In this document: positions 21,750 to 33,587 of the stretch, piece after piece
How the letters are laid out: each line of letters starts with the position of its first letter
Numbering within the stretch: the stretch's first letter is position 1
DNA from: Cladobotryum mycophilum
Taxonomy: Eukaryota; Ascomycota; Sordariomycetes; Hypocreales; Hypocreaceae
Direction: 5' to 3'
Assembly: GCA_036429605.1 (NCBI GenBank)
Contig: CM071589.1
Coordinates: 1,922,001 to 1,986,000 of the forward strand
Length of the DNA: 64,000 bases
The notes under the pieces: generated by a model
The model's input: only the letters and a program-made list of their open reading frames with translations
The model's database searches: none
What the model was told of the DNA's origin: nothing
Position numbers and translations under genes: made by a program

Positions 21750-23546
21750 TCATCGAAACATATTAATGTGCTCCTGGACCGCTTCAGGAGTTGGACACAT
21801 ATGAGTCCACACCTCTTCTTGTTGTCCATATTCAAACAGCCCGCTCCCAGAATCGGCGACAGTATTTCCGGCACGTGTTACAAATCGCCATGCTTGGCGG
21901 CACCACGCTTTGAGCCGGACAGAGAACTCGTTCGGAATCTTGAGTCGAACGGCTACCCATTTTTGATCTGGTGCATGGCCCATTTTGAGTGGCTCATCAG
22001 GTTCTGATGGGGATTCGGCGGATAGCAGAAGCATTTCGTCCGCCCACAAGCTGTACTTGGTCTGCTCGGGGGGAAGAGTAATCTTGAGAAACTCCAGAGA
22101 TGCGGCGACTGTAAGGTACACTGCTCGCAGAGGGTCCACCATCGACTTCATAAAAAATGACATCCAACGAGGATACAACACTGCAAGATCGGTCATGGCG
22201 AGGTGAGTTGACCCAACAATGGTTGTCATCCAGCACAGGGCGCCCGACTCTCTGGCTTCCTCACAAAACTCCACAACTTTGTCAAAGTTGTCTTTCCAGT
22301 GCATAAAAACTTCGGAAGAGATGGAAATAATGGGTTTCGTTACTCTCTCCTCGCGTGTCTCCCCTGCAGTAGGCGTCGCTTGGCCCCATGCATCAAGAAT
22401 AACACCCTGCCCTAGCCATGTTAGAGAATCATCTCTGCACATCTGTACAGTGGTCGCTCCGCCAAACGAATGCCCCATGACCGTAACATTCTCAAGGAAC
22501 ATGCTCTCATTCCAGTCATCCCAATTGATTCCCCTGAGGCCGAGCGAACTTGAGCCCACGTTTCCCTTCTTACGTAAGTTCATGGAGGCAACCTCCTCTC
22601 CACGGCCGCTATTTATGAGGTCCAACACAGAGAATGCTTCTTTGATCTCTTCCTGTCTTAGTTGAATTTGCGCTGATCTCAGGATACGATCCACTCCACG
22701 TTGATTATGTGGCGAGGTATCTTGAGCGTTGTCTTTAGGCAAGATGTAGTCGACAATGTAGTATGGGTTCAATCCATCTCTTCTTCGTCTCTGCACTTTC
22801 TTTCCCCTTGAATTTTCTTGCGTGTTGTTATTTGTGTACATTTCTGCAGTCGATGACTCAATCTTGTCTGCTTCAACGTTGCTCGGAAGACTGACATATG
22901 TCCTCGCGCCGCTGCCATCTCGGTGTTCCATTGCAATGACAATAAACCCATAACTGGCGAGTTCTCCGCAGATGGAGCTGTAGCAAAGCCGTGAGCCGCC
23001 GAGACCATGGCTGAATATGATGACAGGAAACTTTGGTCGGGCTTTATCACTGCTCTCTTCATCCCGAGCTTTCTGGCCAGTAGGACCTTGATCCTTGAGC
23101 GCCTGCTCTGGCCAGTGGGCAGCGAGCTTTGCATTGCGGAACGCCGGTAGTTTGGTGAAGAGAGTTGTGCAGGCGAGGTACGCCGTGACAGGAGCGGCAG
23201 GAATGTTCAAGTATTTGGCGTAGCCCTTGGCAGTAGCAGCTCGTGGCCGTGGCATCCAGTCTACACGATGCAGCTTTGTACCATCTGGAGCTCGAAGATC
23301 TTTGGGTAGATCACAAGGGTAGTATACTCCCATGAGTACCGTATCGAGGCGTAGGACGGGCTTCCCATCTCTTCGGAGACTAGACACTGGTCTGGGGTCG
23401 CGCGATGGAACTTCAAGGTCCATATAGCCCACATTGTAAGGTCCGGTGTAGTATGGCAGGCGATGAAGGAAACGTTCTCTCATAGTCTTTCGTGGCTTGG
23501 TAGCCGATCTACGAGGTGGTGCCGTATCAGCTCTTGGAGATGCCAT
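21750..23546 (-). CDS. Platelet-activating factor acetylhydrolase-like lipase
   Basis: An unbroken single-exon frame of 598 residues belonging to the PAF acetylhydrolase, isoform II type, of alpha/beta hydrolases (PF03403). Visible features in order: YYTGPYNVGYMDLEVPSRDP near the N-terminus, MGVYYPCD, the oxyanion-region strand VIIFSHGLGGSRLCYSSICG, IAMEHRDGSG, and the nucleophile elbow VMGHSFGGATT with serine at about residue 360. A later acid-bearing strand ILDAWGQ and the histidine in GSTHLAMTDL complete a plausible triad. No clear signal peptide is present; the basic N-terminus suggests a cytosolic or membrane-peripheral enzyme. The expected role is hydrolysis of short acyl chains of phospholipids such as oxidised species. 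It is divergent from the eS30 gene, with 866 bp between start codons. Confidence 0.88.
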   Translation of the reverse strand: MASPRADTAPPRRSATKPRKTMRERFLHRLPYYTGPYNVGYMDLEVPSRDPRPVSSLRRDGKPVLRLDTVLMGVYYPCDLPKDLRAPDGTKLHRVDWMPRPRAATAKGYAKYLNIPAAPVTAYLACTTLFTKLPAFRNAKLAAHWPEQALKDQGPTGQKARDEESSDKARPKFPVIIFSHGLGGSRLCYSSICGELASYGFIVIAMEHRDGSGARTYVSLPSNVEADKIESSTAEMYTNNNTQENSRGKKVQRRRRDGLNPYYIVDYILPKDNAQDTSPHNQRGVDRILRSAQIQLRQEEIKEAFSVLDLINSGRGEEVASMNLRKKGNVGSSSLGLRGINWDDWNESMFLENVTVMGHSFGGATTVQMCRDDSLTWLGQGVILDAWGQATPTAGETREERVTKPIISISSEVFMHWKDNFDKVVEFCEEARESGALCWMTTIVGSTHLAMTDLAVLYPRWMSFFMKSMVDPLRAVYLTVAASLEFLKITLPPEQTKYSLWADEMLLLSAESPSEPDEPLKMGHAPDQKWVAVRLKIPNEFSVRLKAWCRQAWRFVTRAGNTVADSGSGLFEYGQQEEVWTHMCPTPEAVQEHINMFR

Positions 23547-24303
23547 TGTGTGTCTAAAGTGGTCCAGTCACGGTGCAACATTCCAAGGTAAAAAGAAGGG
23601 ATCAACAAATTCAATGGGGTCTGGGGAGGATGTCATGTATTAAAGCTGCAAAGAAAGAATGTGTGGTGGCCCGATTTTCGGTCGTGACGTCAATGCTGCT
23701 GCAGAGGTTAAAAAGGAGGTTTGTTCAGCTGTTACGGTGCCTTAATTCTTGTCAAACGCTGCAAATCCAATGTCGCACCATTCTGAATTTTTCTTGGCCT
23801 AGACCGCTAAATTTTGATCCCTTTCACATGCAAGGAGAGCAGTTTACGAGCCAAACGATCGTCGATGGATTTAAACAACCAATAATCAGTGACCATATTG
23901 CAGGAATTGCAAGGAGAGACAACCTGCGGTTTGCTAATTTTTGTCCCGTCTTGCCAGGAACATAAGCAAAAGGAATCTCCGTGATTCGGATCTCCACGGC
24001 ATTGGGAGTGGAAGAAATTGGTGTTGCATCATCTTCCCTCTCTGGGTCACATCCAAGGGTCGTTTGAGTAGCAGAAATGACAGCATAACTTTGATATACC
24101 ACCAAGATTGCCCAGTTCTTGCAAAGATGACGTAGCATCGAGTCCGAGAATTCTGCCCTGGTGGAGTCTGGGGTGGTAATGGATGGAGAGCGGAATACCC
24201 CGTGCATGCGTTGAGAGAACAGATAAGATAAAGCGGATTACTAAGCTGAAATTGCATCCAATTCGGGGCCAACTTTATCCGCCAGGGCAGCAGAGGTCCC
24301 CGC

Positions 24304-24311
24304 TCACGTGA
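24304..24311. promoter_or_regulatory. TCACGTGA palindrome upstream of eS30
   Basis: A perfect 8-bp palindrome with a CACGTG core, about 100 bp before the eS30 start codon. CACGTG is the core of Cbf1-type bHLH sites in fungi. The same octamer precedes the next gene. The role is inferred. Confidence 0.5.
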
Positions 24312-24412
24312 TTATCGCCTCTTGCCCACAATCATTTGTCGAATTCCCAAAAAACTCGCCGCGCCAACCGTCGATTCATCATCCACCATATCGCCAAGCA
24401 AAATCCATCATC

Positions 24413-24777
24413 ATGGGTAAAGTTCACGGATCTCTTGCCCGTGCCGGTATGTCGCAAAATGAATTTCTGCTCATCGAATTTATCTAACTTGTGTTCCTAG
24501 GCAAGGTCAAGTCTCAGACCCCCAAAGTACGCCGCCTCGAATATCCATGATCCGACGAAGCCGATGACTGACCATTTCACCCTACAGGTTGAGCCTCAAG
24601 AGAAGCCAAAGACCCCCAAGGGTCGTGCCCTCAAGCGCCACAAGTACACTCGACGATTCGTCAACGTCACCCTGACCGGTGGCAAGCGGAAGGTGAGCTG
24701 AGCTGGATCGGAGCTTCAATGAAATGGGACATGATGTTGACTTTTTGGAATAGATGAACCCCAACCCCGGCACCTAA
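24413..24777 (+). CDS. rps30: 40S ribosomal protein eS30
   Basis: Four exons, 24413-24446, 24501-24526, 24588-24692 and 24754-24777, encode 62 residues. Every intron has GT...AG ends and the phases join cleanly. The sequence MGKVHGSLARAGKVKSQTPK, then RRFVNVTLTGGKRK and the terminal MNPNPGT, is the hallmark of eS30, a small basic protein of the small ribosomal subunit near the decoding side. It lacks the N-terminal ubiquitin-like fusion found in animals, as expected in fungi. The last exon has only seven codons and a stop. The many short introns in such a small gene are typical for fungal ribosomal protein genes. Most of the gene would be missed by simple frame finding. Confidence 0.96.
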
Positions 24778-25371
24778 ACAACGACAGATGGCTAGGGAGA
24801 GAAGAAATTGAAAGATTGGCATGGCGGGACCGTTCTCCGATGGTTGCTTGATTAGCATATAGGAAATGGAATGAGTCAGGTCAGTCGGCAGGCTGAGCAC
24901 CCTCACAAAGTCTGAGAGGTGCGACGAAGCGCGAGGACTTTACTCGGCGTCCGGTGTCGTTTGTCAATAAAATAAGGATTCATCCGCGACCTCGATTGTG
25001 TGCCACTTTTGTATAACTGTGTGATGGTGGAAGCCGCAACATTTTATGCACCACCGAGATGCCCTGGCAGGGCGTGTTCCTCGTTTTGACTTTGTAATAC
25101 GGAAACCTGAGAAACGGAGATACTTGCCCATGTGCTAAGCATGATTTGATGTCCCAACTCTAGCAGAGTTGCATGTAATGGTTTTAGTAGGTTATGCATC
25201 ATCGTCAGATAGCGTAGGTCTTTTCGGGACTAGTTGACTACATAAATAATCGTAATGAATATCCTCTCGTAGATGCCTTTCGCTCTTGAAATATGTCTCT
25301 ATAATCCAATGTAGGTGCTTGTTTATTGATGCATATACCGAATGTTGGTGTTCGTCTCTTTGCCTTCTCAA

Positions 25372-25379
25372 TCACGTGA
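25372..25379. promoter_or_regulatory. TCACGTGA palindrome upstream of Y14
   Basis: The same octamer as in front of eS30, about 135 bp before the Y14 start codon. Sharing it between two adjacent RNA/translation genes hints at common control, but chance occurrence is possible. Confidence 0.45.
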
Positions 25380-25514
25380 CACAGAGACCCTTCAAGTTCG
25401 CGCGGGATGTCTGCCCCGCGAAGTCCAACATGAGCTTGCTTCCTCGACCTTTGGTAGCTCGGCAGCAACTTTTTCCTCACCAAATTCCACCAGACACGAC
25501 GAAAATCCTCAATC

Positions 25515-26024
25515 ATGGCGGATGTAGAAATGGAAGTCGATCAGACGTCTCCGCCACCTGCGCGGAACGAATCTGAAATGCAGACCCATGGCAAGGCAAC
25601 AGCTGTGCGATCAATTGAAGGATGGATCGTTATTGTGACGAATGTCCACGAGGAAGCTGATGAGGAAGCGATACAAGACAAGTTTGGTGACTACGGAGAG
25701 ATTAAGAATCTTCATCTGAACCTGGACCGCCGTAGCGGCTACGTCAAGGTACGATAGAAGCTTCCTTTGGTGACGATGATTTGGGATTGCGTTAATGGGA
25801 TCTTCTTAGGGCTACGCCTTGATCGAGTACGCGACACTGGAAGAAGCTCGAGCAGCCATTGACGGTGCGCACGATACCAAGCTACTAGATCAAACCGTAA
25901 CGGTGGACTTTGCGTTTGTGAGACCCCCTCCTGGCGGCAAGGGTGGAAGAGGTGGTAGAGCTGGTGGCAGACGGGGGGCCGGAGCCGAAGCCGAAGCCCT
26001 AATGCGAAAGATGGCGATGCCTAA
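25515..26024 (+). CDS. Exon-junction complex RNA-binding protein Y14 (RBM8A), tail frame broken
   Basis: Two exons, 25515-25748 and 25810 onward, joined in phase 0 by an intron gtacga...cttag. The RRM matches Y14 closely: GWIVIVTNVHEEADEEAIQD, the RNP-like NLHLNLDRRSGYVKGYALIEY, and VTVDFAFVRPP. Y14 pairs with Mago nashi in the exon-junction complex in the nucleus. After the glycine-rich linker the frame runs into an unlikely tail (AEAEALMRKMAMPK) ending at 26076. One more G in the six-G run at 25973-25978 gives instead GRSRSRSPNAKDGDA and a TAA at 26022-26024, the expected arginine-serine tail. I therefore give 26024 as the likely true end. Confidence 0.88.
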
Positions 26025-26076
26025 AATCATGAAAAAGATGACGGCTGGGAGGCAAATAGGGTGGCCGATGTGGTGA

Positions 26077-27300
26077 CTTGTTAGTCGCTAACACGTCGGC
26101 ATGTGTAATTCTCTTCGATAAGGTATGCGGTACCATAATTATGACAAAATTTGCTATGGCTAACTGAATACAGGATGCAAGCATTAATAATTACGTGACG
26201 AGTGGGTGGTGCACGATGATTGTAACCGGTGACTATGGTCTCTGATGAGCGAAAGCGAACATTCATTCGTCAAACATTGGATTTCAACGCTACAAGATTC
26301 TCGAAGAGCCCACGTGTTCTTGATGAAAGCCGCATCACTAACATGACACATTCTGAAACCAACCAACCCATCTGTCTCTGACTTTGGATCCTCTACGACT
26401 TGCCATTTGGCATCTGCAGGCTAGATCGATAGACGTTCTCCACTGCCTATTCCGAGGAAACAGTTGAACGTAACACTCTCGGGGTTATTAATCGGCATTA
26501 CTCCTGGTGGAATAATTGAGAGCTCTAGGAGCCACTGAGATACGTGATGACATCGCATGAGTTTCCCTAAGAAGAGATTGGTATGAGTTGATGAGGATGA
26601 GCTCTGGCGTGAGGATGAAGACCATGGGGAGGTCGTTAATATAACTTTGGGTTCAAGGCTGAGTCAGATATTCATGTCTTGGCTAATCAAAACAGAACCC
26701 CTTCTTAATACCTGTAATAGTTGAATGCGGCGTCTGAAGAACATAACATCCTAGGATTCTTCTTCCGTTGGTTTCCACATTGGCATGAAAACAACAGTAT
26801 TTCGGCGGGTCCACGTGACTGGCACAGTATGTCATAGTATGATGATGCCTCCATTAGAGTTGGGCGATAAAGTTGACGATTGCCTCTTGGCGTATTGTCA
26901 TACAGTTATATCAACAGTATCAATATTTTGCCTTTTCTACACGCTCAAAGGATAGTCGCTCAATGTTCGAGTTGCATCATAATTGATAGGGCTGCCAAGG
27001 GGGCACTGCTTCTGCGCTCCAAGTCACCAACTTCCCCCACCACCTCCACCATATGCGCTCGCCCTTCCTGCCGTTGTCAGCACCGACCGCAATGTGCTTG
27101 GACTCTCGACTCCAAGCTATGTAATTGTGTCTTAATACCAACCAACAGCTCAGTCACCGGACTTTATACATCCATTATACAGCTCAAGAACAATCTAGAT
27201 CGATCCATTTAACCAAACGCTCGATTCGACAAGACATGCGACGGCCCCTCTATTGACATGTCCCTGATGGCGCGCCGGGCGCACTTGGACTCTTGCAATA
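26077..27300. other. Intergenic between Y14 and Rtc1
   Basis: About 1.2 kb with no supported gene. Two CACGTG cores lie within it (near 26313 and 26812). It should hold the Rtc1 promoter and the Y14 3' end. Confidence 0.45.
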
Positions 27301-30300
27301 ATGTATAACCGCGACTCCAGGATTATGCGCAAACTCCTAGGCAAGGCGGCGCCCGATTCTTCTGCTGGAGACATTGCCATCTCCAACGCTCAAGCGACCA
27401 TTCCCGCTACATACCGCCCTTCCAAATCGCAGAACGCCGTGCACCTGGTTGGCGTCCCGATCGCATGCCTCGATGTTTCGCCCGATCGACATACCGTCGT
27501 CCTCGGCGGCCCTCACATTCTCAAAACCCTGATCTCGGACCCCTCTAGCGATAACTTTAGCTTCAGGTTCAAGGAGGGTATTGATGTTAGGGCTGCCATC
27601 ACGGCGCAAAAGTCGTTGGGTTCGAGCGCGAGCCTTGTCGCCGATCAGTTGAATATTCGCGACATCAAATGGCATGGCACCTCGACCATTTTCACTGCAT
27701 GCGCAGCTGGTAGAATCTTTGCGTATGACATTGCAAGACTTGGTGCCGGTGGTGGATCGGATCCCCTCGAGTATTTCCAGATACAAGAAGACGCTCGTCA
27801 GGTCAATACTTTGGACGTCAACCCGCATCTGCAGAGTTGGCTGTTGTCTGGCAGCCAGGATGGCATGGTCCGCATCTTTGATGTTTCCGCTCCTTTACAG
27901 AGTCGATCGGGAATGTTGACGTTTCGCCAACGGTTTACCCCGCTGAAGAGTAATGATCCAATTAGACAGGTTAAATGGTCGCCCAAGGTTGGGCATGAAA
28001 TGGCATGCTGTACAGATGCTGGAGTTGTCCTCAAATGGGATGTTCGGCAACCGTCAAGGCCTTTGCTGAGAATCAATGCGCATGACAAGGTTTGCTCATC
28101 GATAGCATGGCACTCGGACGGAATCCATTTAATCAGTGCTGGCTGGGATACTAAGCTACATGTATGGGATCTTGGGGGAACGGCTGATAAGAGACAAAAG
28201 CCCAAGTGGACCATTAATACTCCCGCGCCGGTGACCACCGTCACCTGGAGACCTGGTCTTTGGTCAGCTACGGCGCAGACACGGCGACTCGCCCAGGTCG
28301 CAGTGACATATGATGAGAGCAGCAATAGAAAGTATGGAGCTTCGGTGGTGCATATTTGGGATCTAGCGCGACCTACCATGCCGTACAAGGAGATTGAGCG
28401 TTTTGACAATTCACCAGCTTGCCTTGCATGGCAAGATCAAGACATGCTCTGGACTGTTGGTCGAGATGGCATGTTCAACCAATGCGATGTGGCATTTGCC
28501 CCCAAGGTCATCGATCGCCAGTCAACCTCAGCTATGGCTTTCTCCTCCAGAGGCGACGTTGTCATGTTCCTTGATGAGCGCCCCCAGGCACCTCGGCCAC
28601 ATGCTGTTGTGGCGCACGACCCCGAAGTCGTTCCTCGAACACCATTTGGTTCAGTGCCTAATACGCCTATGCTGAGTGTTAGTAGAAGCGACTCGGAGGA
28701 AGATGTAATGCCTAGTTTTCTCGGGCCGCGCAGAAGATCAATCCGTAAGAGAAGACTAAGCGGAAGGTCTGGTCTTCCAATGAGCACCACGCCGCCGTCT
28801 GCCTCTGGTGTGCCAGATGATGGCAAGCAAGTTCTGGGACTTGAGCAATCAATCAATGTGACTGGCCTGTTCAAAACCCAGCAAGGGATGGCATCAGGCC
28901 ATGTCCCGGCAGCGAAATCGGTCCATGTATATCAATATCTCTCTGGAATATACTTGGAGACTCTGCAGCGAGAACTTCCAACCGCCAAAGGCGGTAAGTC
29001 GTTTGTTGAGCGGGTGGCTCTGATTCTGGAGCAGTTTGCCATGGCGGCCGAGGGTGCTCGATTATATCGCTTATCACAAACATGGCGAATTCTAGCTTAT
29101 GCCATGTCTCTTCTATTGGAGAAGCGAGCGCATTATCATCTGCAAATTCGAACGGCGCGGTTCCAAAAGGTGAACCTTGATGAGGGTAAGAGCATCATCA
29201 AGCATAAGCCTAGTAATCTTTATGCTGTTCACGAGCATGGTGAGGAGACACCTCGCCGCCCTTCGGCTCAAGCGGGCAGCGTTGCCCGGTCACTCCTCTC
29301 AGAGGAAATTGAAAGCACATCAAATGTGCCCACTCCGGTTGCTAGGCCAGTGGATAGTGCACAAAACATTGAGTGGGAGGAACGCCACTATCAGCATGGG
29401 AAAAAGTTGACTCCCATCATCGAACCTGAGAGTCTAACCCTAGGGCCTCCAGTTCATGTAGGCTTCCAAAGTCCTCGCCAACGTCATGACTCCACTCCAC
29501 TATCTGAGGCTAGTCACGAGAGCGACAACTCAAAAGTTTCCATTACAGAGGGTTATGATTTCTACGATACAGAGGCCTTGGCCCAGGCCATCAATGTTCC
29601 CATGCCCAAGAGCTCCGACAACGTGCACTGGGAGTTCAACGGCCCAAGTGCCGCACATAACCGGCCACGGAAGATAAGACATGACTCTAATGAGAGTTTT
29701 GGCCAGATGTTTTCCCTATCAGATGGACATAGGGCGTCCGTACGAAGGCATTCATCTAGCGTATTTGGCTCATTGAGGCCGGATTCCCTCAGAATTGCAT
29801 CGGTTGGTGGCGGGATCAATGTAACGTATGAGACTCCAGCCATAGCTGAGCAGGGGGACCTCTCTCCAACGACAAAACCGAGGCAATCTTCTGAGAGCAG
29901 TGAAGCTGCACCCTCAACCCAGTCCCCCGAGGAAGTATTTATGATTTCTCAAACTACTATGGGAACTGACGACACCGTTGATACATACATATCGCAGAAA
30001 TCTTTCCCCTCACAGTCCGACTCTGATATGCATCAGGGCTTCGCTGGCCATCACTCAACGCCGGCACAAGAGATTCAAATAATCCGAACGGCGAGTCCAA
30101 GCCAGCTGTTATCAAATCCCGAGTATGACCCAAGCCCACACGTTATCGAGCATGATTATTTCCCCTGGAAAGATGATCACCCTTATCCATTCCCCCTAAT
30201 GCTACTAGCTTAAAGACTCCTAAAGACGTTTCTGCGGTTCCCATATCCCCACTTGATCCTTATGCTCTTTTAACTCGTGCGTTGGAATTTGAGTCGCGGA

Positions 30301-31211
30301 CGTCGGCGCTCAACGCCTCGGCCATGGTTCTTCTTCTCAAGCCGTTGGTGCCGGAATCGGTCATTGATATCTATCAGGCCACGGCCGTCTTGCGTCAGCA
30401 TCATTCTCGCCTCATGGGAATGAGCCTGTTCGTTGAGGCGGCGCTATTACGAAATCTGGCTGTCCAGGGATGGCCCGCCGGCTTACCAGACTGGGGAGAA
30501 AATTACACTGCCCTCTTCACCCCGGCACAACAAGGCGTCAAGATGGGTTTATTCTGCTCATCTTGCCGCAAGCCTTGTGAGGTTGATCCCACGGGAGGAG
30601 ACGCCGCGATCTGGACTTGTGATAGGTGTCACCGCATGGCCGCGCCTTGCGCCGTGTGTGGCCACCGGGAAGCCGAGCTACCCGCCCAACTTCCGTCCGA
30701 AGTGGTCGACGCTCCTACCGCGGAGACCTGGCTCACAGAATGGTGGTACTGTCCTGGCTGCTCACACGGCGGCCATGCTTCTTGCCTGCAGACCTGGCAC
30801 GCTTCCACACGCATCGCAGACGGTCCCGCATCCTCGGCCATATACAGCGATGGGTGCTGCCCGCTCGATGGCTGCGGCCATGCCTGCCTCCCCGGCAAAT
30901 ACAGAGGCGAAACGACCACCGCCCGCGCCGACGAACTCGGCCGAGCCGCAGTGGATAGCAGTCGCATCAGGGACGAGATTCGGACGCCCGGTAGTAGGAG
31001 ACCTAGCCCTACTCGCATCCCCACTAGCGGCATGGATCGCAGCGTTAAAAACGACGCGAACGACGTGCCGCAGAGCAAAGCCGTGGGCATGGCGAGGGAA
31101 GCACTGAACAAAAGCACGGGAGGTATCTTGAGCTCGAGTCCCGGTCGGACAATCATGTCTGGCGAAAGAGAAAGGAGGAAGAGCGTCAAGTTTGCGAAGC
31201 CAGAACGATGA
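27301..31211 (+). CDS. rtc1: Rtc1/Sea2 (WDR24-like) subunit of the SEA/GATOR2 complex, with one frame break
   Basis: The N-terminal half is a WD40 propeller, with repeats ending in FDV, WDV, WDL and WDL (for example WLLSGSQDGMVRIFDV, HLISAGWDTKLHVWDL), followed by WTVGRDGMFNQCDV and a long serine-rich, disordered middle. The C-terminus has a helical region (LLKPLVPESVIDIYQATAVL) and a cysteine/histidine-rich RING-like domain: CSSCRKPC, CDRC, CAVCGH, CPGCSHGGHASCLQTW, CCPLDGCGHAC. This order is that of Rtc1/WDR24, which acts at the vacuole membrane in amino-acid signalling to TORC1. The frame breaks at a run of five C (30192-30196). A sixth C joins the halves seamlessly through SPLDPYALLTRALEFESR, giving about 1,302 residues. 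No intron signal fits the break. The gene is tail to tail with the UVRAG-like gene. Confidence 0.88.
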
Positions 31212-31285
31212 TGCTCTCTTCATCCCTCTTTTTCATATCGTTTTATTTCTGCTTTACTCCTCTTCTTTTCTTCTTTCTCATCTTC

Positions 31286-31307
31286 TTTTTTTTTTTTTTT
31301 TTTTTTT
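31286..31307. repeat. Poly-T run in the 3' region of rtc1
   Basis: A homopolymer of about 22 T beginning about 75 bp past the rtc1 stop, probably in its 3' UTR. Confidence 0.85.
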
Positions 31308-31655
31308 GGTATATCTGTCATGGGCTTGCAGAGTCGAATTAGTTTTATATTCCATGATTTGGAGCATGGCGTTTCGGCGCATGATGTGGGAGGTTTTGAT
31401 ACGGAGCATAGCTTTAAGGCGTTGATGCTGGGAGGGGAAGAGTAGGCTGGGCTGGCCTTGCATTGTTGAACAACAACGTGGAGTAATGGGTGACGCGAAT
31501 GAGATATGTAACTGTTTAATCATTTGTTTGATGTGCCCCTAATCCATATTACCAATGCTAATAACATACTTGGCATCATCTGCCGGGTATCTTGCACCTC
31601 GTGTTTCCTTCAACTTGACGATATTTCCCCCACGCTACTCCTTTATTTATTTGCT

Positions 31656-33587
31656 TTACTTTGCGATACTCTCTCTCAGCCCCTTCGTCCTGAGCGTAAA
31701 CTTGGCTTCGCCCTCCCCAAATGGTAGGCTGAGTTCCCCGTTTGGACTCCACGTGGGGCTTACTGCCTCACTCACCAGGCCATTGCCATGCCCGTTGCTT
31801 TTGATAATGGCATTCCTAAGAGTCTCTCCATGTTGGCTTAAGAAATCGCTGTCGGCGCTACCTCGCCTGCTGCCGCCTAGACTGCTGGTCTCTCCATCGG
31901 CCATTGACGGCACGGCTGATATCCTGCCTTTCAGCCTGCCCGCCCAGAGGCCCCTGACGCCACCCTTCTTCCTCGCCGGCACTTCATCGCCACCAGCACT
32001 GCATACGTAGAGGAGATATTTCAGGTTCGGGAGAGTGTGCCGTATGTCCACCACTTTCAAGCCTTGCGAAGCACACAGGGCCTCAATGTCCTTGTTAAGC
32101 AAGAACCAACCGTATTCAAACCTCCATTGCCCGGCCGTAGAGCCACCCCTAGGCAGATACAGCGGAAAGTCTCTCCTAGAGGTTTGCTTTTCTTCGAGAT
32201 GCGATATATCATCCCTTGCGTAAGAGCGAGATCCATAGTGTGTGAGGGGATAAGGAAGCGGGTGAGAGAGATAAAATTGCAAATTTCGGGCGAGAAGGGT
32301 TACTAGAGCAAGTCCGGCGGAGAGAACATCTTCGTTGAGAGATTTAGCCGTCGCGGCGTCATATGTCGAGTTCGGGAGGGGTACGTTGCATATCTGAAAG
32401 GATAATGGGGGTTCGTTGGGTATGGGCGTGATGGGAAAGATGTCGGCTAGCTCCGAACATATGCGCCGGCGTTGACCACGAATCTGCTGTTCTGTCGTTT
32501 CCAACAGTTCTTTCGAGGCCCTCAGCTTGTCTAGGTTGTTTGCTATATCCCTCTCCGCCTTTGCCTGTAGTTCCCTTCCTTCGGCAATGGCGACTCGTCT
32601 GCTGCGCAGCGATTCCACCAGCTCATCCCGTTTCTTTTCAGCAAGTCGATTCGTGCGCCGCTGTAAGACGACATACTTGTGCGCAAGGGCAACCTCTTCC
32701 TCGGCGGTATCCGGCTCGACAGCTGTATTTTCTTCAAGTATTTGGTTGATCTGTTCCATTATTCTCTGTTGTGTTTCTATGGCATCCTCGATGGAGCTCT
32801 CTAGATTGGCCAGTTTCATCAATGCGTTATATGACGATGTTGCCATAGGAGGGGCTTGTTTGGGTTCGGATTCCCTACTCGGAAAATCGAGCGAATAGAT
32901 GCCATCTTCGAGATGAAACAGCAGCGCGTTGGACGGTAGTCTCCGGTCTAGAAGGGTGCTTATAAATTTGAGCTGGCGAAGATCGATTAGCTCATCCAAG
33001 AGAAAGCTCCATGAGGATTTGGGTCGCTTCGCCCATAATCGGATTATAACGCAGCACGACCTGGAGATGAATGATCCTTGGTCCGCAAGATCGAAGAATT
33101 GGAAATTGAAGTTCTGAAACTAGTCAGCGCTTCCGGTTGAGACAAGCTCCTCCGCAGAATCCGTCGGTCGTACCGTTGATCTCTCTCGCACCTCGCTGAC
33201 GTAGACAGGCTCCTCAATGCCGGTTACGTGCAGCGAGAAAAACACATCGCCAACAATATCGTCCACTAGCGACTCCAACTTCTTTTGCCTCGTGGTCGGA
33301 TTGGCGTGCGCAAAGCTCAAGCTCGTCCTTCGCGGTCGCTGCGGTCGCGGGCGCTCTGGTCGCAAACCGTCCTGGTGAAGGCTCTCTGACGAGCGTGAGG
33401 CATGCAGCTCGCCAGCCTCCCTTAATATCTCGAGCTTATTCGGGGTTTTATTGAGGGACACATCGTCGGCTGTTCGCAAATGGGGTTGGACAAAGGACAA
33501 GTTGCGCACGGAGAGGCCCTTTAGGTGTCGAAGTTTGCGATTCTGGGGTAGCAAACGTGGCCTGCGAGGCTCGGAAAGAGTGGACAT
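31656..33587 (-). CDS. UVRAG/Vps38-like (Atg14 family) subunit of a PI3-kinase complex
   Basis: Two exons on the minus strand, 33587-33174 and 33113-31656, with a 60-nt phase-0 intron (gtacga...tttcag), encode 623 residues. The protein matches the UV radiation resistance/autophagy-related subunit 14 family (PF10186). After a basic N-terminus with RNLSFVQPHL comes a C2-like portion (VFFSLHVTGIEEPVYVSEV ... FNFQFFDLADQ). A long coiled coil follows at about residues 230-360 (for example IEDAIETQQRIMEQINQILE). The C-terminal domain has the recognisable FPLYLPRGGSTAGQWRFEYG and WFLLNKDIEALC. Members scaffold Vps34 complex II on endosomes or the autophagosome. I favour Vps38/UVRAG over Atg14 because of the C2-like part. 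The tail after residue about 540 is serine/glycine-rich. Confidence 0.83.
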
